Shown here: piece by piece, positions 43,455 through 52,773 of the stretch
Position numbering within the stretch: position 1 is the first letter of the stretch
How the letters are laid out: each line of letters opens with the position of its first letter
NCBI RefSeq assembly: GCF_000577335.1
Contig: NZ_CBYL010000003.1
Location: 62,001-126,000 of the forward strand
Direction of reading: 5' to 3'
DNA: 64,000 bases
DNA from: Faecalispora jeddahensis
Lineage (GTDB): Bacteria > Bacillota > Clostridia > Oscillospirales > Acutalibacteraceae
The notes under the pieces: generated by a model
Told to the model about the DNA's origin: nothing
What the model saw: the letters and a program-made list of their open reading frames with translations, nothing else
Database searches by the model: none
Program-made: the position numbers and the translations under genes

Positions 43455-43485
43455 GTGTTTTCCCCGCCGAGAGCGGGGAAAACAC
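43455..43485. repeat. Hairpin between the binding-protein gene and the deglycase gene
   Basis: GTGTTTTCCCCGC, loop CGAGA, GCGGGGAAAACAC. It lies in the 158-bp gap inside the operon. No T-run follows, so it may adjust relative expression or protect the upstream mRNA that encodes the abundant binding protein. Confidence 0.65.
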
Positions 43486-43505
43486 GACGAACGAATCAAT
43501 ACGCC

Positions 43506-45119
43506 TTACTCGGTTACATAAGTATCTTCCAGTGTCAGGCCGGAATTGTAGGTGACAACGCCCGGCAGATTGACAAAGCCCTCTACCTTATTCGAGCTGG
43601 CAAATGCCTGTTCGCGGTAATTGATGAATACGAACGGCGACAGATCGAGCACGCGCTTTCTCAGCTTGTCGTAAATCTCTTCGCGCTTGGCCGCGTCGAT
43701 GGTGGTGCGCCCTTCTTTCAGCAGGCTGTCGATCTCCGCATCAGAGAACCACGCAGAACTGTTCATTCTGGGCTCGCCGCTTTCAAAATAGTTGGTCGTC
43801 CAATCCATATCGACGATGTTGCCCGCGGTGCCGGAAACAAGGATCTCATAATCGCCCTTGTTGGAGCGCTCGATGCGGGTGGACCAGTCGGGCAGCTCCA
43901 CCTCGGCGTCGATACCGATCTTCTTCAGGCTGTCCTGCACCACAATGGCGGTCTGCTTGTGCATGTCGTAGGTAGAGCTGGACAGAATCTTGATCTTAAA
44001 GCCGTCGGGATAGCCGGCCTCTTTCAGCAGGGCCTTGGCCTTTTCCTGATCAAAGCTGAAGTAGCTGTCGTACTTGCCGTCGTAGCCGTTCTCCCCCTTC
44101 TGGGTGGGGAAGCCGAAGATCTGGGTGCCGCGGCCCATAAAGGCGGTGTTAATGACGCCCTGACGGTCAACCGCATAGGCGATCGCCTGACGAACCTTGG
44201 GGTTGGCCAGCGGGCCGCTCTTGACGTTGAACTGCAGGCACATGAACGGAGCCTCAGAAACATAGACCTTGTAGTTGTCGTCCTTCTCCATCGCGGTAAT
44301 GTCCTTGGCCGCCACATAGTCGATCAGGTCTGCGTCGCCAGTCTGCAGAGCGTTGGCTCTGGTCGTGGCGTCGGGCGTGATGACAAAGCGGATGCTTTTG
44401 GTTTCGGGCTTGCCGGGCTTGTAGAAATCCGAGAACGCGGTGAGAACGATCTCACGGCCCTTATCCCAGGAGGTAAACGTGTAGGGGCCGCTGCCCATCG
44501 GGTTGGCGTTCAGGTCGTTCTTGTGGCTCTCGCACCACGCCTTCGACACGATCACCGACTCAGGCAGGGTGAGGTAATCGATGAACGGAGCGCAGGGCTC
44601 CTTGAGGGTGATCTTGACGGTCTTGGTGTCCACCGCCTCAACTTTGTCGAGCACGTTCGCAAAATCGGAGCGGAAGGTCGCGCCGACGGACTCATCCAGA
44701 ATACGCTCCAGAGAGAACTTGACGTCCTCGGCGGTGATGTCGCTGCCGTCGTGGAACTTGGCGTTCTGCTTGATTTTAAAGGTATACGTCTTGTCGTCGT
44801 CGCCGATCTCATATGAATCCGCGATTTCCGTGCCGATCTTCCCGTCGGCCTGGTAAGCCATCAGGCCGCGGTAGAGGCACGTTTTGATCAGCCGGATCGC
44901 CTGGCCGGACTGCACCATGGGCTCGAGCGTGGAAACGTCTGAACTGATGGCCACAACGAGCTCATCCTTTTTGCCGACCTGGCTCTGCGCCGAAGATTCC
45001 GGCGTGCTGGACGCCACCCCGGACGAATTGGAATTGTTTCCCGAGCATCCTGACAGTGCGGTGAGCGCCATTACGGCCGCCAGCGACACAGACAGGATTC
45101 GCCTGCAGATTGTTTTCAT
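43506..45119 (-). CDS. ABC transporter substrate-binding lipoprotein (DppA/OppA family)
   Basis: A 537-residue family-5 solute-binding protein with a lipoprotein signal (LTALSGC). Typical segments: ISSDVSTLEPMVQSG, YTFKIKQNAKFHDGSDITAEDVKFSLERI, NPMGSGPYTF and KVRQAIAYAVDRQGVIN. It captures the substrate outside the cell for the permease encoded just downstream. ATG at 45119 follows AGGAGG; a 44-codon extension without site was discarded. Homologues bind peptides, nickel, opines or glycated compounds, so the ligand cannot be read from sequence. Confidence 0.94.
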   Translation of the reverse strand: MKTICRRILSVSLAAVMALTALSGCSGNNSNSSGVASSTPESSAQSQVGKKDELVVAISSDVSTLEPMVQSGQAIRLIKTCLYRGLMAYQADGKIGTEIADSYEIGDDDKTYTFKIKQNAKFHDGSDITAEDVKFSLERILDESVGATFRSDFANVLDKVEAVDTKTVKITLKEPCAPFIDYLTLPESVIVSKAWCESHKNDLNANPMGSGPYTFTSWDKGREIVLTAFSDFYKPGKPETKSIRFVITPDATTRANALQTGDADLIDYVAAKDITAMEKDDNYKVYVSEAPFMCLQFNVKSGPLANPKVRQAIAYAVDRQGVINTAFMGRGTQIFGFPTQKGENGYDGKYDSYFSFDQEKAKALLKEAGYPDGFKIKILSSSTYDMHKQTAIVVQDSLKKIGIDAEVELPDWSTRIERSNKGDYEILVSGTAGNIVDMDWTTNYFESGEPRMNSSAWFSDAEIDSLLKEGRTTIDAAKREEIYDKLRKRVLDLSPFVFINYREQAFASSNKVEGFVNLPGVVTYNSGLTLEDTYVTE

Positions 45120-45151
45120 TTGTTTTCCTCCTTTTATCCTCTGATTCATAA

Positions 45152-45985
45152 TTAAAAGCTGTCCCTCAGCTTGGGATCGAGAATATCTCGCAGCGCATCG
45201 CCCATCAGGTTTGTGGCCAGAATCGTCAGGCTTAAAAACAGCGACGGCCACACCGTATACATCACATCTACTGAAAGGAAATTCCTCGCGTCGCCGATCA
45301 TCTGCCCCCAGGAGGGGTCGGGCGGCTGTACGCCAAGGCCGAGAAAGCTCAGGCCGGATTCCAGCAGAATCGCGCTCGAGACGGTCAGGCTGATCTGAAT
45401 GACCAGCGGAGAAAAAATGTTGGGAAAAATTGTACCGAACAACACACGGTTCAAAGTCGCACCGATGGAAATTTCATTTTCCACAAACTCCATCTTCCGC
45501 ACCTTGATGGTGGAGGAGTAGGCAATTCGGGTAAAGTGGGGCGTATACAGAATCGCCACCACCACGGTCAGATTGCGCACCCCTGCTCCCCACAGCCCCA
45601 CGACCATCATCGCAAGCAGAATCGGCGGGAAGCAGAGGATCACATCAACCGCTCTCATGATCGCGCCGCCGATTTTGCCGCCGAGGTACCCGGCAAAGAT
45701 GCCGAGCAGCAGCCCCGCGGCAAACGCGCCCAACGTACCGAACAGCGCCACCGTCATGGAGGGCCGCACCCCCACCAGCAAACGGGAAAGAATGCAGCGG
45801 CCGTACTCGTCGGTCCCCAGCGGATACTGGGACGAGGAAGGAGCCAGCGCAGACGATGTATTCATTGTCAGCGGATCATTCGGCGCAAGCTGGGGGCCGA
45901 ACAGGATCACAAATACCAGCGGCACCAGAACGACGATGCTGAACACAAATTTCTTGTTTTTCATGCTTCGTTTTAAAAAATCCAT
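45152..45985 (-). CDS. ABC transporter permease, DppC type
   Basis: A 277-residue permease with five to six membrane segments. LGTDEYGRCILSRLLVGVR and the EAA-like loop FVENEISIGATLNRVLFG are typical of DppC/OppC. It pairs with the DppB-type protein encoded 11 bases upstream. Confidence 0.93.
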   Translation of the reverse strand: MDFLKRSMKNKKFVFSIVVLVPLVFVILFGPQLAPNDPLTMNTSSALAPSSSQYPLGTDEYGRCILSRLLVGVRPSMTVALFGTLGAFAAGLLLGIFAGYLGGKIGGAIMRAVDVILCFPPILLAMMVVGLWGAGVRNLTVVVAILYTPHFTRIAYSSTIKVRKMEFVENEISIGATLNRVLFGTIFPNIFSPLVIQISLTVSSAILLESGLSFLGLGVQPPDPSWGQMIGDARNFLSVDVMYTVWPSLFLSLTILATNLMGDALRDILDPKLRDSF

Positions 45986-45996
45986 ATTGTTCCCCC

Positions 45997-46956
45997 CTAC
46001 CGCGCTCTGGGGTCGAGCACACCGTAGATGATGTCGACAACCATATTGGTCAAAATAAAGACGGAAGACATCACCAGAATACAGCCCTGAATCAGCGGAT
46101 AATCCCTCTGGTTGATGGCCTTGACCAGAAGCGTCGCGAGTCCCGGCCAGTTAAACACCGTTTCGCACAGCACCGTGCCGCCGATCAGGTTGCCCATTTG
46201 TAATCCGATCACCGTTACCACCGGGATAAAGGCGTTGCGGATCACATGGCGGATGATGACGTTGTGCTCCGGCAGGCCCTTGGCGCGCAGCGCCCGCACC
46301 GATTCGGCGGAGAGCGCGTCGAGCATGGAGGAACGGGTCATGCGCATGATCGAGGCGGCCAGCCCAAGGGCCAGCGCCACCGCAGGCAAGATCAATCGCT
46401 GAAAATGCGCCGAGGGGCTCTTGGAGAAATTCACATAGCCGCTCGACGGCAATGTGGGAATATTCCACCCGAACACATTCAGGGAGAACAGGATGATGAG
46501 AAGATAGCCAAGCACGTAAACCGGAATGGAGGTTCCGAGCGAGGCGCCGGTCGTCATCACCAGATCGGAAAATTTGCCGCGCCGCAGAGCGGAAAGCACG
46601 CCCAGAGGGAGACCGATGATGCACGCAAGCAGCAGCGAAACGCCTGCAAGCTCCAGTGTGCGGGGCAGCCGCGACCCAATGGACTGCATCACCGGAACGT
46701 GCTCGCTGTACGACGTTCCCAAATTTCCCTGCAGGGCATTGAGCATCCAGTTCACATACTGCGTCAGAATCGGCTGATCAAGCCCCAGCTCCCTGCGCAG
46801 CGCTTCCACCGCCTGCGGGTCGGGGTTCGAATCGGTGCCCAGCATCAGCAGCACCGGGTCGCCGGGCATCATATGAACGGTTAAAAACACGATACTCGAA
46901 ACCACGAAGAGGAGCAGCACTGCAATCGCGCTTCGGCGCACAATAAATTTCGTCAT
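45997..46956 (-). CDS. ABC transporter permease, DppB type
   Basis: A 319-residue permease with six segments: the N-terminal FIVRRSAIAVLLLFVVSSIVF and HMMPGDPV, and the coupling loop RALRAKGLPEHNVIIRHVIRNA are DppB hallmarks. It overlaps the upstream ATPase gene by four bases (ATGA). Confidence 0.94.
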   Translation of the reverse strand: MTKFIVRRSAIAVLLLFVVSSIVFLTVHMMPGDPVLLMLGTDSNPDPQAVEALRRELGLDQPILTQYVNWMLNALQGNLGTSYSEHVPVMQSIGSRLPRTLELAGVSLLLACIIGLPLGVLSALRRGKFSDLVMTTGASLGTSIPVYVLGYLLIILFSLNVFGWNIPTLPSSGYVNFSKSPSAHFQRLILPAVALALGLAASIMRMTRSSMLDALSAESVRALRAKGLPEHNVIIRHVIRNAFIPVVTVIGLQMGNLIGGTVLCETVFNWPGLATLLVKAINQRDYPLIQGCILVMSSVFILTNMVVDIIYGVLDPRAR

Positions 46957-47939
46957 GCCGTTCCTCCCTCCTGTTCATACAGAAAACACGCGACCTGCCC
47001 GCCATCCGCAAGGGTTCGAAGCGCCGGGCGCTCGGTTTTGCAGCGTTCCATCACATTGGGACACCTGGTGCAGAACCGGCAGCCCGCGGGCGGGTTGACC
47101 GGGCTGGGAATATCCCCGGTAAGGATGATCCGCTGGCGTTTCTGTCCGCTGCCGGGGTCTGGAATCGCGGAGAGCAGCGCCTGCGTGTACGGGTGCCGCG
47201 CAGCCCGGTACAGCTCCGGTCCGTTCGCCACCTCTACCAGAGAACCGAGGTACATCACGGCGATGCGGTCCGACATATGCTTGACAACCGCCAGATTATG
47301 AGAAATGAACAGGTACGTCAGCCCGAATTCCTTTTGCAGGTCTTTGAGCAGATTCAGAATCTGCGCCTGAATCGAAACATCCAGCGCAGAGACCGGCTCG
47401 TCGCAGACAATCAGCTGCGGCTGAAGCGCGAGCGCCCGGGCAATGCCGATGCGCTGCCGCTGCCCGCCCGAAAACTCGTGGGGGTAGCGGTCTACATAGC
47501 CGCGGGAGAGGCCGACGAGGTCCATCAGCTTCATCACTTCGGCGTCCATTTCCTGCCGGTTCATCTTGCGGTGAACCTGCATCGGGGCCGAAATGATCTG
47601 CCGCACCGTCTGGCGGGGGTTCAGCGAATCAAACGGCTTCTGAAACACCATGCGCATGCTTTCGCGCTGGGCGCGCATCTCTTTTTTAGAGAGCGCCGCC
47701 AGGTTGTTGCCGTTAAAACAGATCTCGCCCGAATCCGCCGGAACCAGCTGCAGCAAGGTGCGGGAGAGAGTGCTTTTTCCGCACCCGGATTCCCCTACAA
47801 GACCAAAGCTCTCGCCGCGGTGAATCTGAAAGCTGACATTGTCTACGGCGTGTACCACACCCTTCGCCGAAGAAAACAGCCCGGCTTTGACAGGAAAGGT
47901 TTTTGAAACGTTTTTTACATCCAATAATACTTCATTCAA
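46953..47939 (-). CDS. ABC transporter ATP-binding protein, DppF/OppF type
   Basis: A 328-residue ATPase with Walker A GESGCGKST, signature SGGQRQRIGIARAL, Walker B LIVCDEPVSALDV and the C-terminal cysteine-rich NPPAGCRFCTRCPNVMERC that in this subfamily can hold an iron-sulfur cluster. The start is TTG at 47939 after GGGGG, 16 bases past the upstream stop; longer in-frame starts run through the upstream gene and have no site. Confidence 0.93.
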   Translation of the reverse strand: MNEVLLDVKNVSKTFPVKAGLFSSAKGVVHAVDNVSFQIHRGESFGLVGESGCGKSTLSRTLLQLVPADSGEICFNGNNLAALSKKEMRAQRESMRMVFQKPFDSLNPRQTVRQIISAPMQVHRKMNRQEMDAEVMKLMDLVGLSRGYVDRYPHEFSGGQRQRIGIARALALQPQLIVCDEPVSALDVSIQAQILNLLKDLQKEFGLTYLFISHNLAVVKHMSDRIAVMYLGSLVEVANGPELYRAARHPYTQALLSAIPDPGSGQKRQRIILTGDIPSPVNPPAGCRFCTRCPNVMERCKTERPALRTLADGGQVACFLYEQEGGTA

Positions 47940-47955
47940 GCTGCATCCCCCTTTC

Positions 47956-48924
47956 CTAGTTGCCCGCATAATGACACCGTACAAAGTGGCCCGGTGCAAT
48001 CTCTCTGACCTGCGGCTCGGTTTCGCGGCACAGGTCGTTTGCCTGCGGACACCGGGTACAGAAGCGACAGCCTTTCGGCATGTTCCGAATATCGGGGACT
48101 GCGCCTTCAATACTGTGCAGGCGTTCCACCTGCTCTTCAAGCTTCGGGGCCGACTGAATCAGTCCCATGGTATACGGGTGGGCCGGGTGATTCATGATCA
48201 CATCGGTAGGCGCATCCTCCATGGATTTGCCCGCATACATCACGATGACACGGTCAGCAATATCCGACACCACGCCGAGATCATGGGTGATCAAAACAAT
48301 GCCCATCTGGTATTCATCGCGCACCTTGCGCAGCAGATCCAGAATCTGCGCCTGCACGGTCACATCGAGCGCAGTGGTGGGCTCGTCGGCAAATAAGAGC
48401 TTTGGGTTGCACGAGAGGGCAATGGCAATCATCACCCTCTGGCACATGCCGCCCGAAAGCTCGAACGGGTAGCTGCGAAACACCCTTTCTGGCTGCGCGA
48501 TCCCCACAGCGGTGAGCAGTTCAAGAGCACGCTCTTCCGCCTGCTTCTTCCCCACCGGCTCGTGCGTGAGAATCGCCTCTACGATCTGGCTGCCCACGGT
48601 ATACACCTGATCAAGCGACATCATGGGGTCCTGAAAGATCATCGCGAGTTCCCTGCCGCGCAGCTTCTGCATCTCTTTTTCTTTCAGCGGCACCAGGTCT
48701 TTGCCCTCAAACAGGATCTTTCCGCCGGATACCCTGCCCTGATTGGGAAGCAGCTTCATCACGGAAAGGGACGCCATGGTTTTTCCACTGCCGCTTTCAC
48801 CCACGATGCCCAAGGTCTGGCCTTTTTCTACCGAAAAGCTCAGGTGATCCACGGCGGTAAAGGCCTGATATTTATTTTCAAACACCATTTCCAGGTTCTG
48901 AACATCCAACAGGGGTTCGGCCAT
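47956..48924 (-). CDS. ABC transporter ATP-binding protein, DppD/OppD type
   Basis: A 322-residue ATPase: Walker A GESGSGKTM, signature LSGGMCQRVMIAIAL, Walker B LLFADEPTTALDV, and the C-terminal MPKGCRFCTRCPQANDLC cluster motif. It starts seven bases after the hydantoinase B stop and works with the DppF-type partner. Confidence 0.94.
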   Translation of the reverse strand: MAEPLLDVQNLEMVFENKYQAFTAVDHLSFSVEKGQTLGIVGESGSGKTMASLSVMKLLPNQGRVSGGKILFEGKDLVPLKEKEMQKLRGRELAMIFQDPMMSLDQVYTVGSQIVEAILTHEPVGKKQAEERALELLTAVGIAQPERVFRSYPFELSGGMCQRVMIAIALSCNPKLLFADEPTTALDVTVQAQILDLLRKVRDEYQMGIVLITHDLGVVSDIADRVIVMYAGKSMEDAPTDVIMNHPAHPYTMGLIQSAPKLEEQVERLHSIEGAVPDIRNMPKGCRFCTRCPQANDLCRETEPQVREIAPGHFVRCHYAGN

Positions 48925-48931
48925 CCAAACA

Positions 48932-50677
48932 TCACCGCTTTTCTCTGAGTCTTTTGGTTTTCTCCTCGTCTACAGCCCAGCCGCTGCCATTTTTCACAAC
49001 GCATACACTGTATAGCTCCTTTGCCTTTTCGGGGGAAACCTTCCCCTCGATCACATCGGTCAAAACGCGGATGGGGTCGCGCTCCAGCGGATTGCCGTAC
49101 CCGCCCGAGCCGGGCGTCTGCACGCTGATCACATCGCCCTGCTCGAGCGGGATGTCGGTGCATTTGGAGGGCAGGCGGGTGCTGGTTCCATCCGGTTTGA
49201 CAAGATAGTAAACGCCGCCCTCGCCGGCAAGGCCGCCCTCCAGCCCCCACGGCGGAATCTTCTGCCGGTCGCCGAGACCGGTGTAAGAGATGCCGTCGTA
49301 CATCATTTCAAATTCACGGACAATGCCGAGTCCGCCGCGGTTGCGCCCCGCGCCGCCGCTGTCGCGCCGCAGCTCGTATTTGTTCACGGTAACCAGCGGG
49401 AACTCCATTTCGAGCGCCTCCACCGGCAGGTTTGAGGTGTTGGTCATATGCACCTGCACACCGGAAAGGCCGTCCGCGTCGCGGCTGGCGCCGGAGCCGC
49501 CCGCGACTACCTCCAGATATACGAAGAAGCGGTCTTTGTCCTTTTGGTCCGCGCCGGAGAAAATCGCCGAAGTCACCGAGCTGTTGCAGCAGGCGATCGC
49601 GCGGTCGGGAACAGCGGGGGCCAGAGCGCCGAAGATCACATCGGCCACGCGCTGGCAGGTATCGATTCGCTCGCCCACGGGCGCGGGGTTTTCCGCGTTG
49701 ACCAGCAGTCCGCTTTCGCACTCCACAGAAAACGCGCGGTAAATGCCTGCGTTCGACGGAACAGTGGGATCAATCAGCGCCTTCAGCGAATAGAACACCG
49801 TGGCCAGCAGGCCGTTGTAGGTGACGTTGATCGGGCCGGGAACCTGCTTTGCGGTGCCGTTGAAGTTGAGCGTCATGCTATCGCCCGCGATAGTGATCGT
49901 AACACAGATCTTCAGCGGATCGGGGCAAGCAGTACCCGCGTCGTCCATATAATCGGTAAATTGGTACACGCCGTCCGGCAGCTTCTCAATCCCCGCCTTA
50001 AGCTTGCGCTCGGCGTAATCCTGCAGCTGATACATACTGTCTACCAGAACATCGCCGTAGCGGTCGTAAGCGTCGAGCATGCGGCGCAGGCCCACGCGAT
50101 TCGCCGCGATCTGTGCCTGCAAATCGCCGTATCGCTCGTTCGGGATGCGGCTGTTCGCCATGATGATGCTGACGATGTCCTTGCAGACTTCACCGCCGCT
50201 GCAGATGCGCACGAGCGGAATCTTCGTTCCCTCCTGAAAGATGCTGACCGCATCGCCAGAGGTAGAACCCGGCACCTTGCCGCCCACGTCGCTGTGGTGC
50301 GCCAGGTTGGCCACCCAGCCGATCAGCCTGCCGCTGTGGAACACCGGCGCGACAACGGTAATGTCCGGCAGATGGGTACCGCCGCCGTTGTACGGGTCAT
50401 TGCCGATGAACATGTCGCCCTCCTGAATATCGGAGCGGTCGAAATGCTTGTAAACCTCCTGTACAATTCCCAAAAGAGAACCGAGGTGCATGGCGACATG
50501 CTCGGCCTGCGCCACCATGTTTCCGTCCGGATCAAACACCGCGGTGGAAATATCGCGGCGCTCCTTGATGTTGGTGGAATATGCGCTGCGGATGATCGCG
50601 ATGCCGGTTTCCTCTGCAATGGATAACAGCAGATTGCCGATGATTTCTACGGTTACTGCATCAACACGCTTGCTCAT
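48932..50677 (-). CDS. Hydantoinase B/oxoprolinase-family protein
   Basis: A 581-residue HyuB-type subunit: IGNLLLSIAEETGIAIIRSA, GDMFIGNDPYNGGGTHLPD (metal-binding region), and RDSGGAGRNRGGLG are family hallmarks. With HyuA it forms ATP-dependent enzymes that open 5-membered lactam or hydantoin rings (5-oxoprolinase, N-methylhydantoinase), or carboxylases. It overlaps hyuA by four bases. Cytoplasmic. Its presence inside an Amadori-type locus is unusual. Confidence 0.92.
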   Translation of the reverse strand: MSKRVDAVTVEIIGNLLLSIAEETGIAIIRSAYSTNIKERRDISTAVFDPDGNMVAQAEHVAMHLGSLLGIVQEVYKHFDRSDIQEGDMFIGNDPYNGGGTHLPDITVVAPVFHSGRLIGWVANLAHHSDVGGKVPGSTSGDAVSIFQEGTKIPLVRICSGGEVCKDIVSIIMANSRIPNERYGDLQAQIAANRVGLRRMLDAYDRYGDVLVDSMYQLQDYAERKLKAGIEKLPDGVYQFTDYMDDAGTACPDPLKICVTITIAGDSMTLNFNGTAKQVPGPINVTYNGLLATVFYSLKALIDPTVPSNAGIYRAFSVECESGLLVNAENPAPVGERIDTCQRVADVIFGALAPAVPDRAIACCNSSVTSAIFSGADQKDKDRFFVYLEVVAGGSGASRDADGLSGVQVHMTNTSNLPVEALEMEFPLVTVNKYELRRDSGGAGRNRGGLGIVREFEMMYDGISYTGLGDRQKIPPWGLEGGLAGEGGVYYLVKPDGTSTRLPSKCTDIPLEQGDVISVQTPGSGGYGNPLERDPIRVLTDVIEGKVSPEKAKELYSVCVVKNGSGWAVDEEKTKRLREKR

Positions 50678-52752
50678 GCCGTTTCACCTCCATGATAAGT
50701 GACGATCAGATTCAGGAACGGGTCGTTATACGCCTGCCATCCGGGCGGGATAATGGAGGTGGAATCCATCTGCTCAATAATCGCCGGGCCACTGACGGTG
50801 CAGCCGCAGGGCAGCTGCGTGCGCTGATAAATGTTGGTGTCGAGATACTCCGATGAGCCCTCGAACCGAACCTTGCGAACCTCGACCGGGGCTGGAACCT
50901 GCGGATTTTCCTCCACGGGGTGCTCGCTCAGGTCGGGCTTATCGATGGTGCCGACCGCGCCGACGCGGTAGTTGACCATCTGGATGTTCTTTTTCTTATC
51001 GTAATAGCCGTAGGAACGCTCATGCTCCTGGTGGAACTGCTCCACCAGGCCCGAAAGCACCTCTTCGGTGATTTCTCCTGTGGGGAGCTCTACCGTGATT
51101 TCGTAGTTCTGGCGTTCATACCGGCAGTCAAGCGAATAAACAAACGCGCGATCTTCTTTGGCGATGCCTTCGTTTTCGAGCATTTTGTCGCCCTCTTCGG
51201 TAAGCTGCGAGAAAATACGGTTCATTTCCGACAAATTCTGCGGTTCGGCGATCATAATGTACGACTGGCTCAGATCGAACCGGGTATCGGCCATCAAAAG
51301 CCCCAGCGAGCAGAGCGTGCCCGGCGCGGGGGGAAGCAGAACCTGAGTGATGCCAAGCTCTCTGGCCACCTCGCAGGCGTGCAGGGGGCCCGCGCCGCCG
51401 AAAGCCATCAGCGTAAATTCACGGGCATCGTAGCCGCGCTCAACAGAAACGACGCGGATCGCGCGCACCATGTTGGAGTTGACGACCGAAATAATGCCCG
51501 CCGCGGCGTCCTCTACGCTCAGAGAGGATTTCCCTGAAATCTTCTTTTGAATTGCGTCGTAAGCGAGGTTCCAATCCACATCCATGCGGCCGCCCAAAAT
51601 CTTGTGGCGGTTCAGCTTGCCGAGCAGAATGTTCGCATCGGTAACGGTGGGGTTTTCGCCGCCGCGCATGTAGCATGCCGGGCCAGGTACCGCTCCCGCG
51701 CTGCGCGGGCCCACCTTGAGCGCGCCGCCCTCATCGATGGCGGCAATCGAGCCGCCGCCCGCGCCGACTGTAATAATATCGATCATGGGGATGCGGGCGG
51801 GGTATCCCTCCACCATTCTTTCATACGAAACCTGCGCCTTGCCGTCTTTGATCAGGCTGATGTCCGCGCTGGTTCCGCCCATGTCGAACGTAATGATTTT
51901 ATCGATGCCGCACTGGCGGCCGATGTAGGTTGCACCCACCACACCGGCGCTCGGGCCGGACACCGCGGTTTTGATGGGGCATTCCACCGTTTCGGCGATG
52001 GAGATAATGGAGCCGTTGGACTGGGTGACATAAGGAGCCACGGCGATCCCGGATTCCCGCACGCTGTTCTGGAAGTTCTCAACGTACTTCTTCATGACCG
52101 GGCCAAGGTAAGCGTTGAGCACCGTGGTGCTCATGCGCGAATACTCGCGGAACTCGCTGACCAGCTCGCTGGAGATGGAAACATATGCTTCGGGGTACTC
52201 CTCCAGAATGATTTCCTTGATCCGCCGCTCGTGCGCCGGGTTGATAAAGGAAAACAGCGTGCAGACGGCGATGGTGGTCACATTCTGCTCCTGAAAGAAC
52301 CGGACAGCCTTTCGCACATCCTCCTCATTGAGGGGGATTTTCACGGAACCGTCATGCAGCAGGCGTTCCTCCACCTCGCATTTCAGTCCGGAGGGAATCA
52401 GGCTTTCGGGTTTTTCCTTGAGCAAGTCGTACAGGGAAGGCCGCTTCTGATTGCCGATCTCCATCAAATCCTTAAAGCCCTTGGTGGTAATCAGGCCCAT
52501 GCGCGCGCCGCGCTTTTCGATCAGCGCGTTGGTCGCTACAGTTGTTCCGTGCGCCAGGTATTCCACCGCGACCGGGTCGATCCCCTCGCTTTCCAGTATG
52601 TAGTGGATTCCGCTGACAATGGAGCGGGACGGATCGTCCGGGGTAGAGCTGTGCTTGTAGTGAAACAGTCTTTTCGTTTCGGAATCAAATACGGAAAAGT
52701 CCGTAAAGGTTCCTCCAACGTCGACGCCTATCATGTATCCCATCTTTGTCAC
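50674..52752 (-). CDS. Hydantoinase A/oxoprolinase-family ATPase
   Basis: A 692-residue HyuA-type subunit with an N-terminal actin-like ATP site (IGVDVGGTFTDFSVFD), EYLAHGTTVATNALIEKRGA, TFDMGGTSADISLI and LMAFGGAGPLHACEVA. It activates the ring or carbonyl of the substrate with ATP for the HyuB subunit. ATG at 52752 lies 21 bases after the kinase gene. The A and B subunits are separate, unlike the fused eukaryotic 5-oxoprolinase. Confidence 0.93.
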   Translation of the reverse strand: MTKMGYMIGVDVGGTFTDFSVFDSETKRLFHYKHSSTPDDPSRSIVSGIHYILESEGIDPVAVEYLAHGTTVATNALIEKRGARMGLITTKGFKDLMEIGNQKRPSLYDLLKEKPESLIPSGLKCEVEERLLHDGSVKIPLNEEDVRKAVRFFQEQNVTTIAVCTLFSFINPAHERRIKEIILEEYPEAYVSISSELVSEFREYSRMSTTVLNAYLGPVMKKYVENFQNSVRESGIAVAPYVTQSNGSIISIAETVECPIKTAVSGPSAGVVGATYIGRQCGIDKIITFDMGGTSADISLIKDGKAQVSYERMVEGYPARIPMIDIITVGAGGGSIAAIDEGGALKVGPRSAGAVPGPACYMRGGENPTVTDANILLGKLNRHKILGGRMDVDWNLAYDAIQKKISGKSSLSVEDAAAGIISVVNSNMVRAIRVVSVERGYDAREFTLMAFGGAGPLHACEVARELGITQVLLPPAPGTLCSLGLLMADTRFDLSQSYIMIAEPQNLSEMNRIFSQLTEEGDKMLENEGIAKEDRAFVYSLDCRYERQNYEITVELPTGEITEEVLSGLVEQFHQEHERSYGYYDKKKNIQMVNYRVGAVGTIDKPDLSEHPVEENPQVPAPVEVRKVRFEGSSEYLDTNIYQRTQLPCGCTVSGPAIIEQMDSTSIIPPGWQAYNDPFLNLIVTYHGGETA

Positions 52753-52773
52753 CTCTCGAAAAAATCTATACTT

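Noticed and set aside
46820-46840. tRNA T-arm-like GGTTCGAATC
   Set aside because: It lies within the coding sequence of the DppB-type permease and no cloverleaf can be drawn around it.
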